The notes under the pieces were generated by a model. The model saw only the letters and a list, made by a program, of their open reading frames with translations, had not been told where the DNA came from and did no database searches. A program made the translations under genes and the position numbers. From Emcibacteraceae bacterium (GTDB lineage: Bacteria; Pseudomonadota; Alphaproteobacteria; Sphingomonadales; Emcibacteraceae): a stretch of 64,000 bases of DNA. The stretch lies in NCBI GenBank assembly GCA_021774795.1, contig JAJFIR010000051.1:94389-158388 (forward strand), read 5' to 3'. Positions 18,170-27,844 of the stretch are shown here, piece after piece; the first letter of the stretch is position 1; the number at the start of each line of letters is the position of its first letter.

Positions 18170-20893
18170 ATGAAGGCTCGTTTAACATCAATATTCTTTA
18201 TATTTTTTTTATTGACCATCCAATCTTTCGCAGATGATACGCCAAAGATTGAATATGAGCAATATACCCTCAGCAACGGCCTAAGAGTTATTGTTCATGA
18301 GGATCACAAAGCACCAATTGTCGCGGTAAACGTTTGGTATCATGTTGGATCGAAGGACGAGCCACAAGGTAAAAGTGGTTTTGCGCATCTATTTGAACAT
18401 TTAATGTTTAACGGGAGTGAGAATTATGATGACGACTTTTTTAAACCATTACAAGAAATCGGAGCTAGCCGAATAAATGGAACAACGTCACGAGACCGCA
18501 CCAACTATTATCAGACTGTCCCCGTTGGAGGGTTAGACCGAATTCTGTGGATGGAATCCGACCGTATGGGACATCTTTTAGGGGCGTTAGCGCAAGAAAA
18601 ACTCGACGAGCAGCGCGATGTTGTTAAAAATGAAAAACGTGAAGGCGAGAACCGGCCCGGCGGAAAATTATTTTATAAGATATATGAAGGTGTCTATCCT
18701 TACGATCATCCTTATCATCACTCCACCATCGGTTCGATGGATGATTTGGATAATGCGTCCCTAGACGATGTCAAAGCTTGGTTCACTGAATATTACGGAC
18801 CCAATAACGCTGTCCTAGTATTAAGCGGGGATATTGATGTTGAAACATCAAAGGCATTTATGGAAAAATATTTTGCTGATATTCCCGCGAGTCCACCTAT
18901 GAGCCACAAAACATCGTGGGTGCCGGTACGCGAAACCAACAGTTTTGAAATAATGGAAGATCATGTTCCGCAAACCTATGTGACGTGGTCTTGGGCAGTA
19001 CCGGGGCGCACTTCAAAAGAATATGCACAGCTTGAGGTGGCCGCAGATATTTTCGGTGGCGGTCGAAATTCACGTCTTTATAAAAACCTGGTTCATGAAC
19101 AAGAACGAATTAACAGTGGTTCCGCCTATTTAATACCCGGCGAACTATCCAGCATATTCTTTATATCTGCTGAGTTAAAATATGGAGAAGATCCGGATGA
19201 AATGAGCCGTATAATTGAAGCTATGTGGAACGAATTCCTGAGCAAAGGTCCTAGTAAAAAGGAATTAGAGCGGGTTAAAGCGACCATCGAAAATAGCATG
19301 ATCAGGGCCATGGAAAGCATATCAAGTAAAGGCCAAGTGCTGGCTAGTGGTGCCATTTACGCTAGTGATCCCGGGTTTATACATAAAAAACAGGCCTGGC
19401 AAAATGCTGTAACCGCAAAGGAAATAAAAGCAGTTACCGAAAAGTGGCTCACCAAAGGATATTACAAGCTCAACATGGTGCCATACGGGTCGTATAAAAC
19501 GGAGGACACGTCGACCGATCGCAGCAAAATGCCAAACCTAACGGAGGAAGCAAATATTAAACTGCCGCCCTTGCAGCATTCTACCCTAGATAACGGTATA
19601 GAAGTGACGCTCGCTGAGCGCCATAGCGTGCCAATAGTTAATTTGGCTATTCGTTTCGACGCCGGTCGTGTTACAGATCATTCACTAAAAGACGGTATTG
19701 CTTCTTTCACTTTCGGCAATATGAACGAAGGGACGAAATCGTTGCCATCCCTTGAGTATGACGACAAAAAAACCATGTTGGGAGCGAATATTGGTTTTGG
19801 TAATGGCCTGGATAGTTCCAACATTAGCCTTTCCGCCCTTAAGAAAAACCTAAGTGAATCAATTAATCTTTGGGCCGATGTCGTTCAGAACCCTGCCTTT
19901 AACCCCCAGGATATAGAACGAGATAGATCACTTACGCTTGCTTCGCTTGAAAATGCCAAAATGAGCCCGAATAGTATCGCAAGTAATCTGCTTTTCACCA
20001 TGCTTTATGGACCCGATCACGTATATAGCGGCAAAACCATTGCGCAGAAAGAACAGGCCGTCAAAAGTATTAAGCGCCAGGATCTTATCGATTTTCACGA
20101 ATTGTGGATCAGGCCTGATAATGCCAAGATATATGTGGTCGGCGATACAACAATAGATGAAATTACCGCTGAATTAAATAAAGCTTACGGCAAGTGGAAA
20201 AAACCGGCGCGTGCCAAGGGTGTTAAGAACCTCACTGATGCAACGTTCGCAGAAGCATCACGCATTATCTTAGTTGATCGACCAGAAGCCATGCAATCTA
20301 TCATCATAGCGGCGCATCTTGTTTCACCGTCAACTGATGATAATGCTTTTGACATCAACGCGATGAACAACATCTTAGGAGGTGAATTTACGTCCCGCAT
20401 AAACATGAACTTGCGCGAAGATAAAGGATGGTCATATGGGGCCGGGAGTTCCATCGGGCAAGCCATCAGGCAAAGATCTTTTAGAATTAGCACATCGGTT
20501 CAGACCGACAAAACATCAGCATCAATGCAAGAAATCATTAATGAAATTAAAGCATATCAATCGGATCGTCCGCCAAGCGATGAAGAAATGAACCTCATGA
20601 TCAAAGGAAAGACATTACCGCTTCCGGGGCGTTTTGCAACCAACCGAGCCCTAATTGGGTATATCATGACCAACGAACATTATGATCGTCCTTATAACTA
20701 TGCGGAAACTCTTGCCGATAAATATGCCTCGTTAACACCCGAACTATTGCAGATAACAGCAAAAGAAAACCTTCGCCCGGACGCTATGACATGGGTTATA
20801 GTTGGTGATCTGGATAAAATTGAGCAAAATATTAGAGATTTAAACCTAGGTACCGTAGAAGTGTGGGATGCCAATGGCAAAATAATTCGATAG
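18170..20893 (+). CDS. Exported M16-family zinc protease, two-domain
   Basis: A 907-residue insulinase/pitrilysin-like protease with a cleavable signal peptide (about residues 1-21, ending SFA). The inverted zinc motif HxxEH is HLFEH at 73-77; the more distant Glu ligand is in the segment EQRDVVKNEKREGE. The second half (from about 450) is a related M16 domain without the zinc motif (LRFDAG-type start at AIRFDAGRVT), as in other tandem M16 proteins where it shapes the chamber. CTGGAGA precedes the ATG at good spacing. The next gene, a beta-lactamase-fold protein, starts 13 bases later, so both may act in the periplasm from one transcript. Confidence 0.9.
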   Translation: MKARLTSIFFIFFLLTIQSFADDTPKIEYEQYTLSNGLRVIVHEDHKAPIVAVNVWYHVGSKDEPQGKSGFAHLFEHLMFNGSENYDDDFFKPLQEIGASRINGTTSRDRTNYYQTVPVGGLDRILWMESDRMGHLLGALAQEKLDEQRDVVKNEKREGENRPGGKLFYKIYEGVYPYDHPYHHSTIGSMDDLDNASLDDVKAWFTEYYGPNNAVLVLSGDIDVETSKAFMEKYFADIPASPPMSHKTSWVPVRETNSFEIMEDHVPQTYVTWSWAVPGRTSKEYAQLEVAADIFGGGRNSRLYKNLVHEQERINSGSAYLIPGELSSIFFISAELKYGEDPDEMSRIIEAMWNEFLSKGPSKKELERVKATIENSMIRAMESISSKGQVLASGAIYASDPGFIHKKQAWQNAVTAKEIKAVTEKWLTKGYYKLNMVPYGSYKTEDTSTDRSKMPNLTEEANIKLPPLQHSTLDNGIEVTLAERHSVPIVNLAIRFDAGRVTDHSLKDGIASFTFGNMNEGTKSLPSLEYDDKKTMLGANIGFGNGLDSSNISLSALKKNLSESINLWADVVQNPAFNPQDIERDRSLTLASLENAKMSPNSIASNLLFTMLYGPDHVYSGKTIAQKEQAVKSIKRQDLIDFHELWIRPDNAKIYVVGDTTIDEITAELNKAYGKWKKPARAKGVKNLTDATFAEASRIILVDRPEAMQSIIIAAHLVSPSTDDNAFDINAMNNILGGEFTSRINMNLREDKGWSYGAGSSIGQAIRQRSFRISTSVQTDKTSASMQEIINEIKAYQSDRPPSDEEMNLMIKGKTLPLPGRFATNRALIGYIMTNEHYDRPYNYAETLADKYASLTPELLQITAKENLRPDAMTWVIVGDLDKIEQNIRDLNLGTVEVWDANGKIIR

Positions 20894-20906
20894 ATAGGGA
20901 ACTCAA

Positions 20907-22049
20907 ATGAGAGTAATGCTTAAAATAAATATAATCCTCTTTCTTATACTGTTTTCAGTGTCCTCAATCGCACAGGACACGGAAGAAATAGACAAAGAAA
21001 TGAAGCAAGCCCTGGAAAGTCTCGTAGAAAGTCCGCTCCCCGGCATCTCCGTTGCTGTCGCTAACAATAATGGATTGATTTGGTCGGGTACCGCCGGGTT
21101 CTCAAATATTGAAGAAAATAAAAATGTCTCACAAACCCATTTATTTGGGATTGGCCGCATTAGTAATCAGTTTGTCGGTGTTGTTATTTTGCAGATGGCC
21201 GCAGAAAACCTGGTTGATTTAGACGCGACACCAAAGTCAATATTGGGTGATATGGTAAGTGATATTGACAATGCCGATACTGCCACACTGTACCAGTTAT
21301 TAAATCATACCAGTGGCATTTATTCGTGGACCGATGACATTGGCTGGGCGAGGCGGGGGCGAGGCGTTCAAATGAACCCAAGATATCGCTGGGCAAAAGA
21401 AGAACCCTTAAAATATATTACCAGACAACGACATTCGGCAATTCATTCCCCCGGGCATGCCTATACATATTCTAGCAGCAACTACACCATACTGGGGTTG
21501 ATAGTCGAAAAGATCACCGGCGGCCTGATAGAAGATCAGGTTAGAACACGTATCTTGGAGCCGCTCAAATTGGGTGACACTTATTATGATACATACGAAG
21601 TCACGCCTTATGGTCAACTAATCGGCAGCTATCACTTGGCCACCGATCAGTTCATTTCAAAAATCGGCATTAATGCAAAATTTGAATTTGGGATTGATCG
21701 TTTAATAGATACTTCCGGTGCAAGCCTATCTGCGGAAGGTGTTGCAAACGGCATCGTTACAACGCCTCGTGATCTAGCGTTGTTTGCTATTGCACTGCGA
21801 AACGGACAACTGATCAAGAAAAGTGATTTAACACTCCTATCCACACCCGATCAAGACGGCACTTTAGACGTCCACAGCGAAATTCTTGGCTATACGGCTG
21901 ACATGCAGTGGCTTGAAAATAACGAACTTGTTATCACATCATTCGTGAATATGGGCACTGTAAGTACAGGCCCTTCCGAAACTGCCGATCATTTAAATTC
22001 CTATTTGGAAAAGATACTTATTCCTATTGCCAAGAAATATGCTAAGTAA
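20907..22049 (+). CDS. Exported beta-lactamase-fold protein lacking the catalytic SxxK, probable pseudoenzyme
   Basis: A 380-residue protein with a signal peptide (cleavage near residue 22, SIAQ) and the fold of class C beta-lactamase/D-alanyl-D-alanine carboxypeptidase relatives. At the place of the active-site SxxK it reads R84-I-S-N87 (GIGRISNQF), checked at codon level (cgc att agt aat). The Tyr motif survives as YSSS in place of YSN. No HxG or KTG triad is recognisable in the C-terminal part. So the nucleophile and its base are both missing. It may bind peptidoglycan or a D-amino-acid peptide without cutting. The intact relative at 23125-24213 has SVTK, YSN and HTG. No frameshift is seen. 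Confidence 0.75.
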   Translation: MRVMLKINIILFLILFSVSSIAQDTEEIDKEMKQALESLVESPLPGISVAVANNNGLIWSGTAGFSNIEENKNVSQTHLFGIGRISNQFVGVVILQMAAENLVDLDATPKSILGDMVSDIDNADTATLYQLLNHTSGIYSWTDDIGWARRGRGVQMNPRYRWAKEEPLKYITRQRHSAIHSPGHAYTYSSSNYTILGLIVEKITGGLIEDQVRTRILEPLKLGDTYYDTYEVTPYGQLIGSYHLATDQFISKIGINAKFEFGIDRLIDTSGASLSAEGVANGIVTTPRDLALFAIALRNGQLIKKSDLTLLSTPDQDGTLDVHSEILGYTADMQWLENNELVITSFVNMGTVSTGPSETADHLNSYLEKILIPIAKKYAK

Positions 22050-22081
22050 CCGTTCAAGTTTAGTTTACAAGGAAATTTCAG

Positions 22082-23128
22082 ATGGCCGCTTGCCAAAAAC
22101 TCACCATTACCAAGCCCGATGACTGGCACTTACATCTGCGCGACTACCAATTCTTAGCCTCCGTTTTACCTGACACTGCAAAACGTTTTGCCCGCGCCAT
22201 TATTATGCCTAACTTAAAGGACCCCGTGACAACGACCCAGTTGGCCGGTGAATATAGAGAGAGAATTATATCAGCGTTACCATCAGAACTTCAAAAATCA
22301 TTTGATCCTTTAATGACTTTATATTTGACCAATAGAACAAAGGCCTCCGAAATAGTCAAAGCCGCGGAAAGCGGTTTCGTCCATGCTGTAAAATGGTATC
22401 CAGCCGGTGCAACCACTAATTCCGAGAAAGGTGTGAGCGACATTGTCGCCTGCTATGACGTTCTTGAAGCCATGCAACAAACGGAGGTGCCTTTACTCGT
22501 GCATGGAGAAGTTACCGACCCAAATGTCGATATTTTTGACAGAGAAAAAATATTTATTGATCAGTTTCTGACAAATATCATAAAGAATTTTCCAGATCTA
22601 AAAGTAGTCTTTGAACATATCACGACCGAGCAAGCGGTTTCCCTGGTTGAAAGCACCTCAAGCAATGTGGGGGCCACAATAACCGCTCACCACATGTTGA
22701 TGAACCGTAACGCTTTGTTCCAAAATGGTATCCGTCCCCATCATTATTGCCTTCCTGTTCTCAAGAGGGAAATTCATAGAAAAGCACTCATAAAAGCCGC
22801 AACAAGCGGAAATAAAAAGTTCTTTCTTGGTACTGATAGTGCCCCACACACTCAACTTACAAAAGAAAATGCCTGCGGTTGTGCCGGTATCTATACAGCT
22901 CACGGCGGTATAGAATTTTACGCGGAAATTTTTGATAAAGCAGGAGTCCTTGATAAGCTTGAAGCTTTTTCCAGCTTCCACGGCCCTGATTTTTACGGCC
23001 TTAGACGCAATAAAGATAAAATTACCCTTTCAAGAAGGCGTCATAAAATAGCAGACGCGTTCCCCTTTGGTGACGAAACTTGTATTCCGTTTAGGGCTGG
23101 CGAAAACCTTGAATGGTCTATCGATTAG
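22082..23128 (+). CDS. pyrC: Dihydroorotase, class II
   Basis: The 348-residue enzyme closes carbamoyl-aspartate to dihydroorotate in pyrimidine synthesis. HxH zinc ligands are His16 and His18 (DWHLHLRD); the carboxylated Lys is in VKWYPAGATTNS; further metal ligands are in VHGEVTDP and FEHITT, and the catalytic Asp in FLGTDSAPHT. It is the E. coli-type homodimeric form. Its TAG shares a 4-base overlap with the stop of the convergent lipoprotein gene. Confidence 0.95.
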   Translation: MAACQKLTITKPDDWHLHLRDYQFLASVLPDTAKRFARAIIMPNLKDPVTTTQLAGEYRERIISALPSELQKSFDPLMTLYLTNRTKASEIVKAAESGFVHAVKWYPAGATTNSEKGVSDIVACYDVLEAMQQTEVPLLVHGEVTDPNVDIFDREKIFIDQFLTNIIKNFPDLKVVFEHITTEQAVSLVESTSSNVGATITAHHMLMNRNALFQNGIRPHHYCLPVLKREIHRKALIKAATSGNKKFFLGTDSAPHTQLTKENACGCAGIYTAHGGIEFYAEIFDKAGVLDKLEAFSSFHGPDFYGLRRNKDKITLSRRRHKIADAFPFGDETCIPFRAGENLEWSID

Positions 23129-24213
23129 AAAAATTGATCAACCACTTTATGCACGGTATCACGAGTACTAAATTCACCGCCCGAATCCCGGTTTGTTAAA
23201 ATCACCACAGTAAATTGCTCACCAGGAATTCTATATAAAATATTTCTAAAGCCGATCGAACTACCCGTATGGTAGCGAATATCATGCCCTTTATATTGTT
23301 CAATGCGCCAGCCATATCCATAATCCATAAAAGTGCCGTCATTTGTTTTATGATTGGCAAAAGCCATTTCCGTATATTGATTGCCGAGCAGCACATCCGA
23401 ATAAAGCGACTGATCCCATTTATAAAGATCCTCTAAATTGGAATAAATGCCACCGTCACCGAGCACTGCACTATATTTACTTTGATCCGTTAGTATAACA
23501 CCTGCATCTTCAATGGTATAACCATAAGCACGATTACTTACGTCATTGATCCCATTCTCGAAAGCAATACTATCGTCCATGGTCAGAGGTGAAAAAATAT
23601 TATCCCGCAAGTACGTTCGAAATGGTTGTCCGGTAACTTTTTCAAGAATTTGCGTTAAAAGTGCATAGCCCGTGTTGCTATACTGATGCTTTTCTCCAAC
23701 GGCAAAATAAACTTCATCAATGCCCATCATCATTTCCAGAACATCTTTATCTTTAACTTGGGCCGTTTGTTCCTCTGGAACCATATTTTCATAATCCCAA
23801 ACCCCCGAAGTATGCTGCAAAAGATGCTTGATCGTAATCGTTTTTCCATAATTTGGGAATTCTGGAAAAACATCTTTGATAGACGTTGCAAGCGTCAACT
23901 GACCTCTTTCTATTAGCCGCAAAATACTCATCGCCGTAAACTGCTTGGTCACAGATGCCAGTCGGAAATTGGTTTTTGATGTCACGGCCAAATTTTTTTC
24001 GAAATCGGCGATACCGTAACCTTTTTGTAATATAACGGTACCATTGTGAACAATCAGTACCGCCGCACCCGGTAATTTTGGTGAATCATAGTCAGCAAAT
24101 ATCCGATCAATCTTCAGAGTTTTTTCCCGCATATTAGCTTCCTCACTCTTTTCTGAACTGCATGACACTAATAAGATCATGCAAAAAACAAAACTTGCCT
24201 TTTTCATCCTCAA
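23125..24213 (-). CDS. Beta-lactamase-family serine hydrolase, lipoprotein
   Basis: A 362-residue exported hydrolase of the class C beta-lactamase/D-aminopeptidase fold. The signal ends in a lipobox with Cys18 (LLVSC), so it is a membrane-anchored lipoprotein. Active-site motifs are complete: SVTK at 87-90, YSN at 178-180, and HTG near residue 310 (RYHTGSSIGF). Substrate is unknown; peptidoglycan peptides, D-amino-acid peptides or esters are all possible for this family. It is the last gene of a leftward set rhtB, aminotransferase, dapF, and begins 6 bases after dapF. Confidence 0.88.
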   Translation of the reverse strand: MRMKKASFVFCMILLVSCSSEKSEEANMREKTLKIDRIFADYDSPKLPGAAVLIVHNGTVILQKGYGIADFEKNLAVTSKTNFRLASVTKQFTAMSILRLIERGQLTLATSIKDVFPEFPNYGKTITIKHLLQHTSGVWDYENMVPEEQTAQVKDKDVLEMMMGIDEVYFAVGEKHQYSNTGYALLTQILEKVTGQPFRTYLRDNIFSPLTMDDSIAFENGINDVSNRAYGYTIEDAGVILTDQSKYSAVLGDGGIYSNLEDLYKWDQSLYSDVLLGNQYTEMAFANHKTNDGTFMDYGYGWRIEQYKGHDIRYHTGSSIGFRNILYRIPGEQFTVVILTNRDSGGEFSTRDTVHKVVDQFF

Positions 24214-24219
24214 TCTCTC

Positions 24220-25071
24220 TTATTCAGTAAGATACCCGCTGTAACAATATTCGGCTGGTCCAGACATAATAGCCAATATATTATCCTTATAAGTAATTTT
24301 TAATGTGCCACCGGGCATTTGCACATAAGCAAAATTCGAATGTATATACCCCCGCGCCCGTGCTGCGGCAACTGCTGCACAAGCACCACTACCACAAGCC
24401 ATTGTGAGCATTCCCGGTCGTTCCCAGACCTGCGCTTTTATGTGTGTATCATTTATTATTTCTGCAACACCGACATTTGCTGACTGCGGTAACAAGTCAT
24501 TCTTCTGAATTTCGGGACCAACTTGAGCAAGATCAATGGCGTCAAAATCATCAACAAAATATACCAAATGCGGATTACCAACATTTACCGCGACCGCATC
24601 TTTGATCAACCCACTTTCGATATCAATATGAAGCGTGTCACTATTCTCTGATAGCGGAATTTTATCCCATTCGAAGCTGATCCGGCCCATTTCAACGCTA
24701 ATATTATCGCCGTCTTTTTCACAGTTCAGAACCTGATAATTAATTTCCAATCCCAGTTTATCCAAGCCGGATTCTTCAAAAAGCATTTTCGCGACACAGC
24801 GCGTTGCGTTGCCACATGCTTCAGCTTCTGTCCCGTCCGGATTATAAATGCGCACGCGTGCGTAAGCATTTAAGCCATGATCTGTAACGGGTTCAAGTAC
24901 CATAATTTGCTCGGCGCCGGGACCGGTGCCAATATCACAAATCGAAATAATTTCGGCCGATGAAGGCCTAAATAGCTCGCGACGGCCATCGACTATTACG
25001 AAATGATTCATCGATCCCTGCATCTTGACGAAGGGACGGCCTTTGGGTGCTATATCAAACCAGTCATTCAT
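24220..25071 (-). CDS. dapF: Diaminopimelate epimerase
   Basis: The 283-residue cofactor-free epimerase turns L,L-diaminopimelate into the meso form for lysine and peptidoglycan. Both catalytic cysteines are in place: ACGNATRC near residue 90 and MACGSGACAA near 230. The N-terminal MQGSMNHFVIVDGR is the usual substrate strand. It follows the aminotransferase gene by 12 bases and precedes the serine hydrolase by 6. The company of an amino-acid exporter makes another amino-acid racemase activity conceivable, but the motifs look like ordinary alphaproteobacterial DapF. Confidence 0.93.
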   Translation of the reverse strand: MNDWFDIAPKGRPFVKMQGSMNHFVIVDGRRELFRPSSAEIISICDIGTGPGAEQIMVLEPVTDHGLNAYARVRIYNPDGTEAEACGNATRCVAKMLFEESGLDKLGLEINYQVLNCEKDGDNISVEMGRISFEWDKIPLSENSDTLHIDIESGLIKDAVAVNVGNPHLVYFVDDFDAIDLAQVGPEIQKNDLLPQSANVGVAEIINDTHIKAQVWERPGMLTMACGSGACAAVAAARARGYIHSNFAYVQMPGGTLKITYKDNILAIMSGPAEYCYSGYLTE

Positions 25072-25083
25072 CTCATCACCAAA

Positions 25084-26283
25084 TTAAGAATTAAACAGTG
25101 CCGCGATCGAATCGGTAACATAATCTACGTTATCTTCAGTCAAGCCCGCAATATTCACTCGACCATTAGCCATAAAATAAATACTATAATCCTTGATGAG
25201 CGTTTGAATCTGATCAGCGGATAACGTTAAAAATGAAAACATACCATTTTGTTCAGCTATATAGCCAAAACCACTATTGGGTGCTTTTTCTGCCATTTTC
25301 TTCACGAACAAATTACGCATCTCCTTAACGCGGCTACGCATTTCATCGACTTCCCGCATCCATTGATTTCGCAACGCATCGTCCGATAATATATGGGCCA
25401 CAACGGCTGCCCCGTGATCCGGCGGCATAGAATATATGCTACGCACTACTTTCAACATATGCGACGCATTAATCTTGTTTAATTCTGCTGTCGAGGAAAC
25501 CAATGTGATGGCGCCCACCCGGTCGCGGTACATGGCAAAGTTCTTTGAACAGGAACTCGCGATTAATACTTCGGGTAGCTTCTCGCTCATTAACCGTATG
25601 GCATAGCTATCTTCTATAATCCCCTCAGAAAATCCCTGATATGCGATATCCAGGAACGGAACCAAGTCTCGCTTACTCATAAAGTTTGTCAGCTCATTCC
25701 ACTGCTCTCTCGTCAGATCAGCCCCGGATGCGTTATGACAACAACCATGCAGAATAATCACATCCCCGGCCTGTGCAGTATTTAAATCCTCCATCATTTC
25801 TGAATAAAGAAATTCACCTTTTTTAATATCATAATATCTATAAGCTTCTGTCTGCAAACCGGACGAGCTCATTATACCATAATGGTTGGGCCATGTCGGG
25901 TCGGAAATCCAAACTTTTGTATCCGGTTTACATATTTTTAAGAAATCTGCACCAATGCGAATGCCACCTGTTCCGCCGGGAGCCTGAATTGTCGTCACGC
26001 GCCCTTGCAATATCACCGGGTGATCATCGCCCAGCAACAATTTCTGTACACAGTCATTATATTCGACGTTTCCTGATGGCGACAAATAAGTCTTGGTTTT
26101 CTGCGAATTAACGAGATGCTGCTCCGCCTTTTTTACACTGTCTAAAATTACAGTATCACCATTTGCATCTTTATATACACCAACGCCCAAATCTACTTTA
26201 TTGGGATCGATACAGGCACTATACATTTTCGTAACAAGCAAAATCGGGTCATCACCTACTTCGGATAAACCATCAAATATCAT
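25084..26283 (-). CDS. Aspartate/aromatic amino-acid aminotransferase (class I, TyrB/AspC type)
   Basis: A 399-residue PLP enzyme of the homodimeric AspC/TyrB group. The N-terminal DLGVGVYKDANG segment, the HGCCHNASG motif, and the PLP lysine in SCSKNFAMYRDRVG are all present. It likely moves amino groups between aspartate or an aromatic amino acid and 2-oxoglutarate; which one cannot be told from the sequence. It sits between an amino-acid exporter gene (19 bases upstream) and dapF (12 bases downstream). Confidence 0.9.
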   Translation of the reverse strand: MIFDGLSEVGDDPILLVTKMYSACIDPNKVDLGVGVYKDANGDTVILDSVKKAEQHLVNSQKTKTYLSPSGNVEYNDCVQKLLLGDDHPVILQGRVTTIQAPGGTGGIRIGADFLKICKPDTKVWISDPTWPNHYGIMSSSGLQTEAYRYYDIKKGEFLYSEMMEDLNTAQAGDVIILHGCCHNASGADLTREQWNELTNFMSKRDLVPFLDIAYQGFSEGIIEDSYAIRLMSEKLPEVLIASSCSKNFAMYRDRVGAITLVSSTAELNKINASHMLKVVRSIYSMPPDHGAAVVAHILSDDALRNQWMREVDEMRSRVKEMRNLFVKKMAEKAPNSGFGYIAEQNGMFSFLTLSADQIQTLIKDYSIYFMANGRVNIAGLTEDNVDYVTDSIAALFNS

Positions 26284-26302
26284 CTTTTAATCCTTTGTAT
26301 TT

Positions 26303-26932
26303 TTATTTTTCAGAAATGGCCAGATTGACACCCAGTCCCATCAATGTTGTTCCGGACACCCATCTCATAAATTTTTGTGGCCTTTCTGATTTCTTCAAAC
26401 CGCTTATAACAGCAGAAGTCAGGAAAATCACACTAATATCTACCAGAGAAAATAAAACATTGTTGATCGTACCCAGAATTATAAACTGAACCCATAATGG
26501 ATATGCGGCAGACGGGTCAACGAATTGTGGCAGGAAGGCAATATAAAAGATTATCACTTTTGGATTTAAAATTTCCACCATCATACTGTCGAAGAAAACC
26601 TTTTTACGCAGTGTGCTTTTTACATGGGGCAGTTCGCTCGCATCCAATTTACCCTTGATTATGCCGATACCAAGCCACACAAGATAAATCGCACCACAAA
26701 TTTTCAAAGCCGTATAAGCCAGCGGGGCATGCACGAAAATCGCTGAAAGTCCCGCTGCTGCGGCGACAATATGAACCAACCCGCCGACATGGATGCCAAC
26801 CGCTGCAAATGCGCCGCCGCGTTTACCCTTAGCCATGGTTTGAGCCGCTGTATATAAAATAGCCGGCCCAGGAATGACAGCAAAAATAATGGCCGCAATA
26901 AAAAACGGAATGAGTTGCTCAATAGCCGGCAT
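26303..26932 (-). CDS. LysE/RhtB-family amino-acid exporter
   Basis: A 209-residue inner-membrane protein with about six hydrophobic segments. The N-terminal signature FAVIPGPAILYTAAQTMAKG with its conserved PGP is typical of the RhtB branch, which exports homoserine, threonine or other neutral amino acids. It is the first gene of a leftward operon with an aminotransferase, dapF and a lipoprotein hydrolase, and is divergent from a MerR-type regulator that may control it. Confidence 0.9.
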   Translation of the reverse strand: MPAIEQLIPFFIAAIIFAVIPGPAILYTAAQTMAKGKRGGAFAAVGIHVGGLVHIVAAAAGLSAIFVHAPLAYTALKICGAIYLVWLGIGIIKGKLDASELPHVKSTLRKKVFFDSMMVEILNPKVIIFYIAFLPQFVDPSAAYPLWVQFIILGTINNVLFSLVDISVIFLTSAVISGLKKSERPQKFMRWVSGTTLMGLGVNLAISEK

Positions 26933-27038
26933 AATATTATTCCTCTATCTGTAATGGTTATAAAACAATGGTTTATTCTAATCCTATTGTTTCAAACTAT
27001 CAACATAGATAGTGGTTACAAAAAATCAAAAAAACCTA

Positions 27039-27069
27039 TTGACCTTGACCCAGGGGCAGGCATTAAAAC
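27039..27069 (+). promoter_or_regulatory. Candidate MerR-type promoter and operator
   Basis: TTGACC at 27039-27044 is followed by an imperfect dyad (CCTTGACCC and GGGGCAGG, 27043-27060) and a TAAAAC-like -10 at 27064-27069, giving a 19-base spacer. A dyad inside an over-long spacer is the hallmark of MerR-family promoters. It precedes the merR-like gene, whose ATG has a GAGG site, and may also act on the divergent rhtB gene. Confidence 0.45.
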
Positions 27070-27090
27070 ACATAAAACATTGAGGTAAAA

Positions 27091-27843
27091 ATGGAAACTT
27101 ATTCAATCGGTGAACTGGCAAAGTTAACGGATGTTACGGTTAAAACGATTCGTCATTATGAGAAAATGAAACTTCTCTTTCCTGCTTATGACCCGGACAA
27201 TGGTTACCGGAGATACGGGAAGGAAGACGTTATTCGACTGGAAATGATCCTCGCGCTTAAATTATTGGGATTTGAATTATCGGAAATTGCGAAGTTCCTC
27301 ACTCACGGTTTTTCCATTGACAGTATAAATTTAAGTAACCAAAAGTCAGCCCTCATTAAAAAAATCACGGAGATGAAAAAGGTTATTTCATTAATCGATC
27401 TAATCTCGGACCATAAAAATATTCGAAATGTAGATTTAGTAGATATTGTAAATTTAATTAAGGAGTTGCAAATGCAGGAAAGAAACATTGACTGGTATCT
27501 TGAGCAGTCAGAGGAAGATATGCGCAAACTGGGTACGGGATACCCAGCCAATAAAAAAGAAGAAAAGGAACTTAGAGAAATTTGGGATTCTTTATTATCC
27601 CGCGCAGAAACCTTAACCACAGATTTCCATCAACGCCGTTTCGAAGAACTTGCCGAGGAATGGCTGATAGTGCTTTATAAGTGCATTGGGGACAATCCAG
27701 TGGCAATAAACGGATTAATTAGTTCTTATTCGCTGATGGGTGAATGGCCAAAAGACAGGCAACTTTTTAATCCCATGCTTGGCGAATTCATTGGGCCAAA
27801 GTTGCACGAATACCACCGCACATATATCGGTAAAACGAAATAA
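27091..27843 (+). CDS. MerR-family transcriptional regulator with C-terminal effector domain
   Basis: A 250-residue regulator. The N-terminal winged helix has the MerR hallmark YSIGELAKLTDVTVKTIRHYEKMKLL with NGYRRYG as the wing. A dimerising helix with DLISDHKN follows at about 80-115. The C-terminal 110 residues are rich in Trp, Glu and Phe and resemble a TipAS-type ligand-binding helical domain. There is no metal-binding Cys pattern, so the signal is more likely an organic molecule. It is divergent from the rhtB-aminotransferase-dapF operon, its most likely target. Confidence 0.85.
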   Translation: METYSIGELAKLTDVTVKTIRHYEKMKLLFPAYDPDNGYRRYGKEDVIRLEMILALKLLGFELSEIAKFLTHGFSIDSINLSNQKSALIKKITEMKKVISLIDLISDHKNIRNVDLVDIVNLIKELQMQERNIDWYLEQSEEDMRKLGTGYPANKKEEKELREIWDSLLSRAETLTTDFHQRRFEELAEEWLIVLYKCIGDNPVAINGLISSYSLMGEWPKDRQLFNPMLGEFIGPKLHEYHRTYIGKTK

Positions 27844-27844
27844 A

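Noticed and set aside
24220..25071. A novel DapF-like racemase
   Set aside because: Both catalytic cysteine motifs and the N-terminal substrate strand are those of ordinary alphaproteobacterial DapF, so the unusual neighbours alone are not enough.
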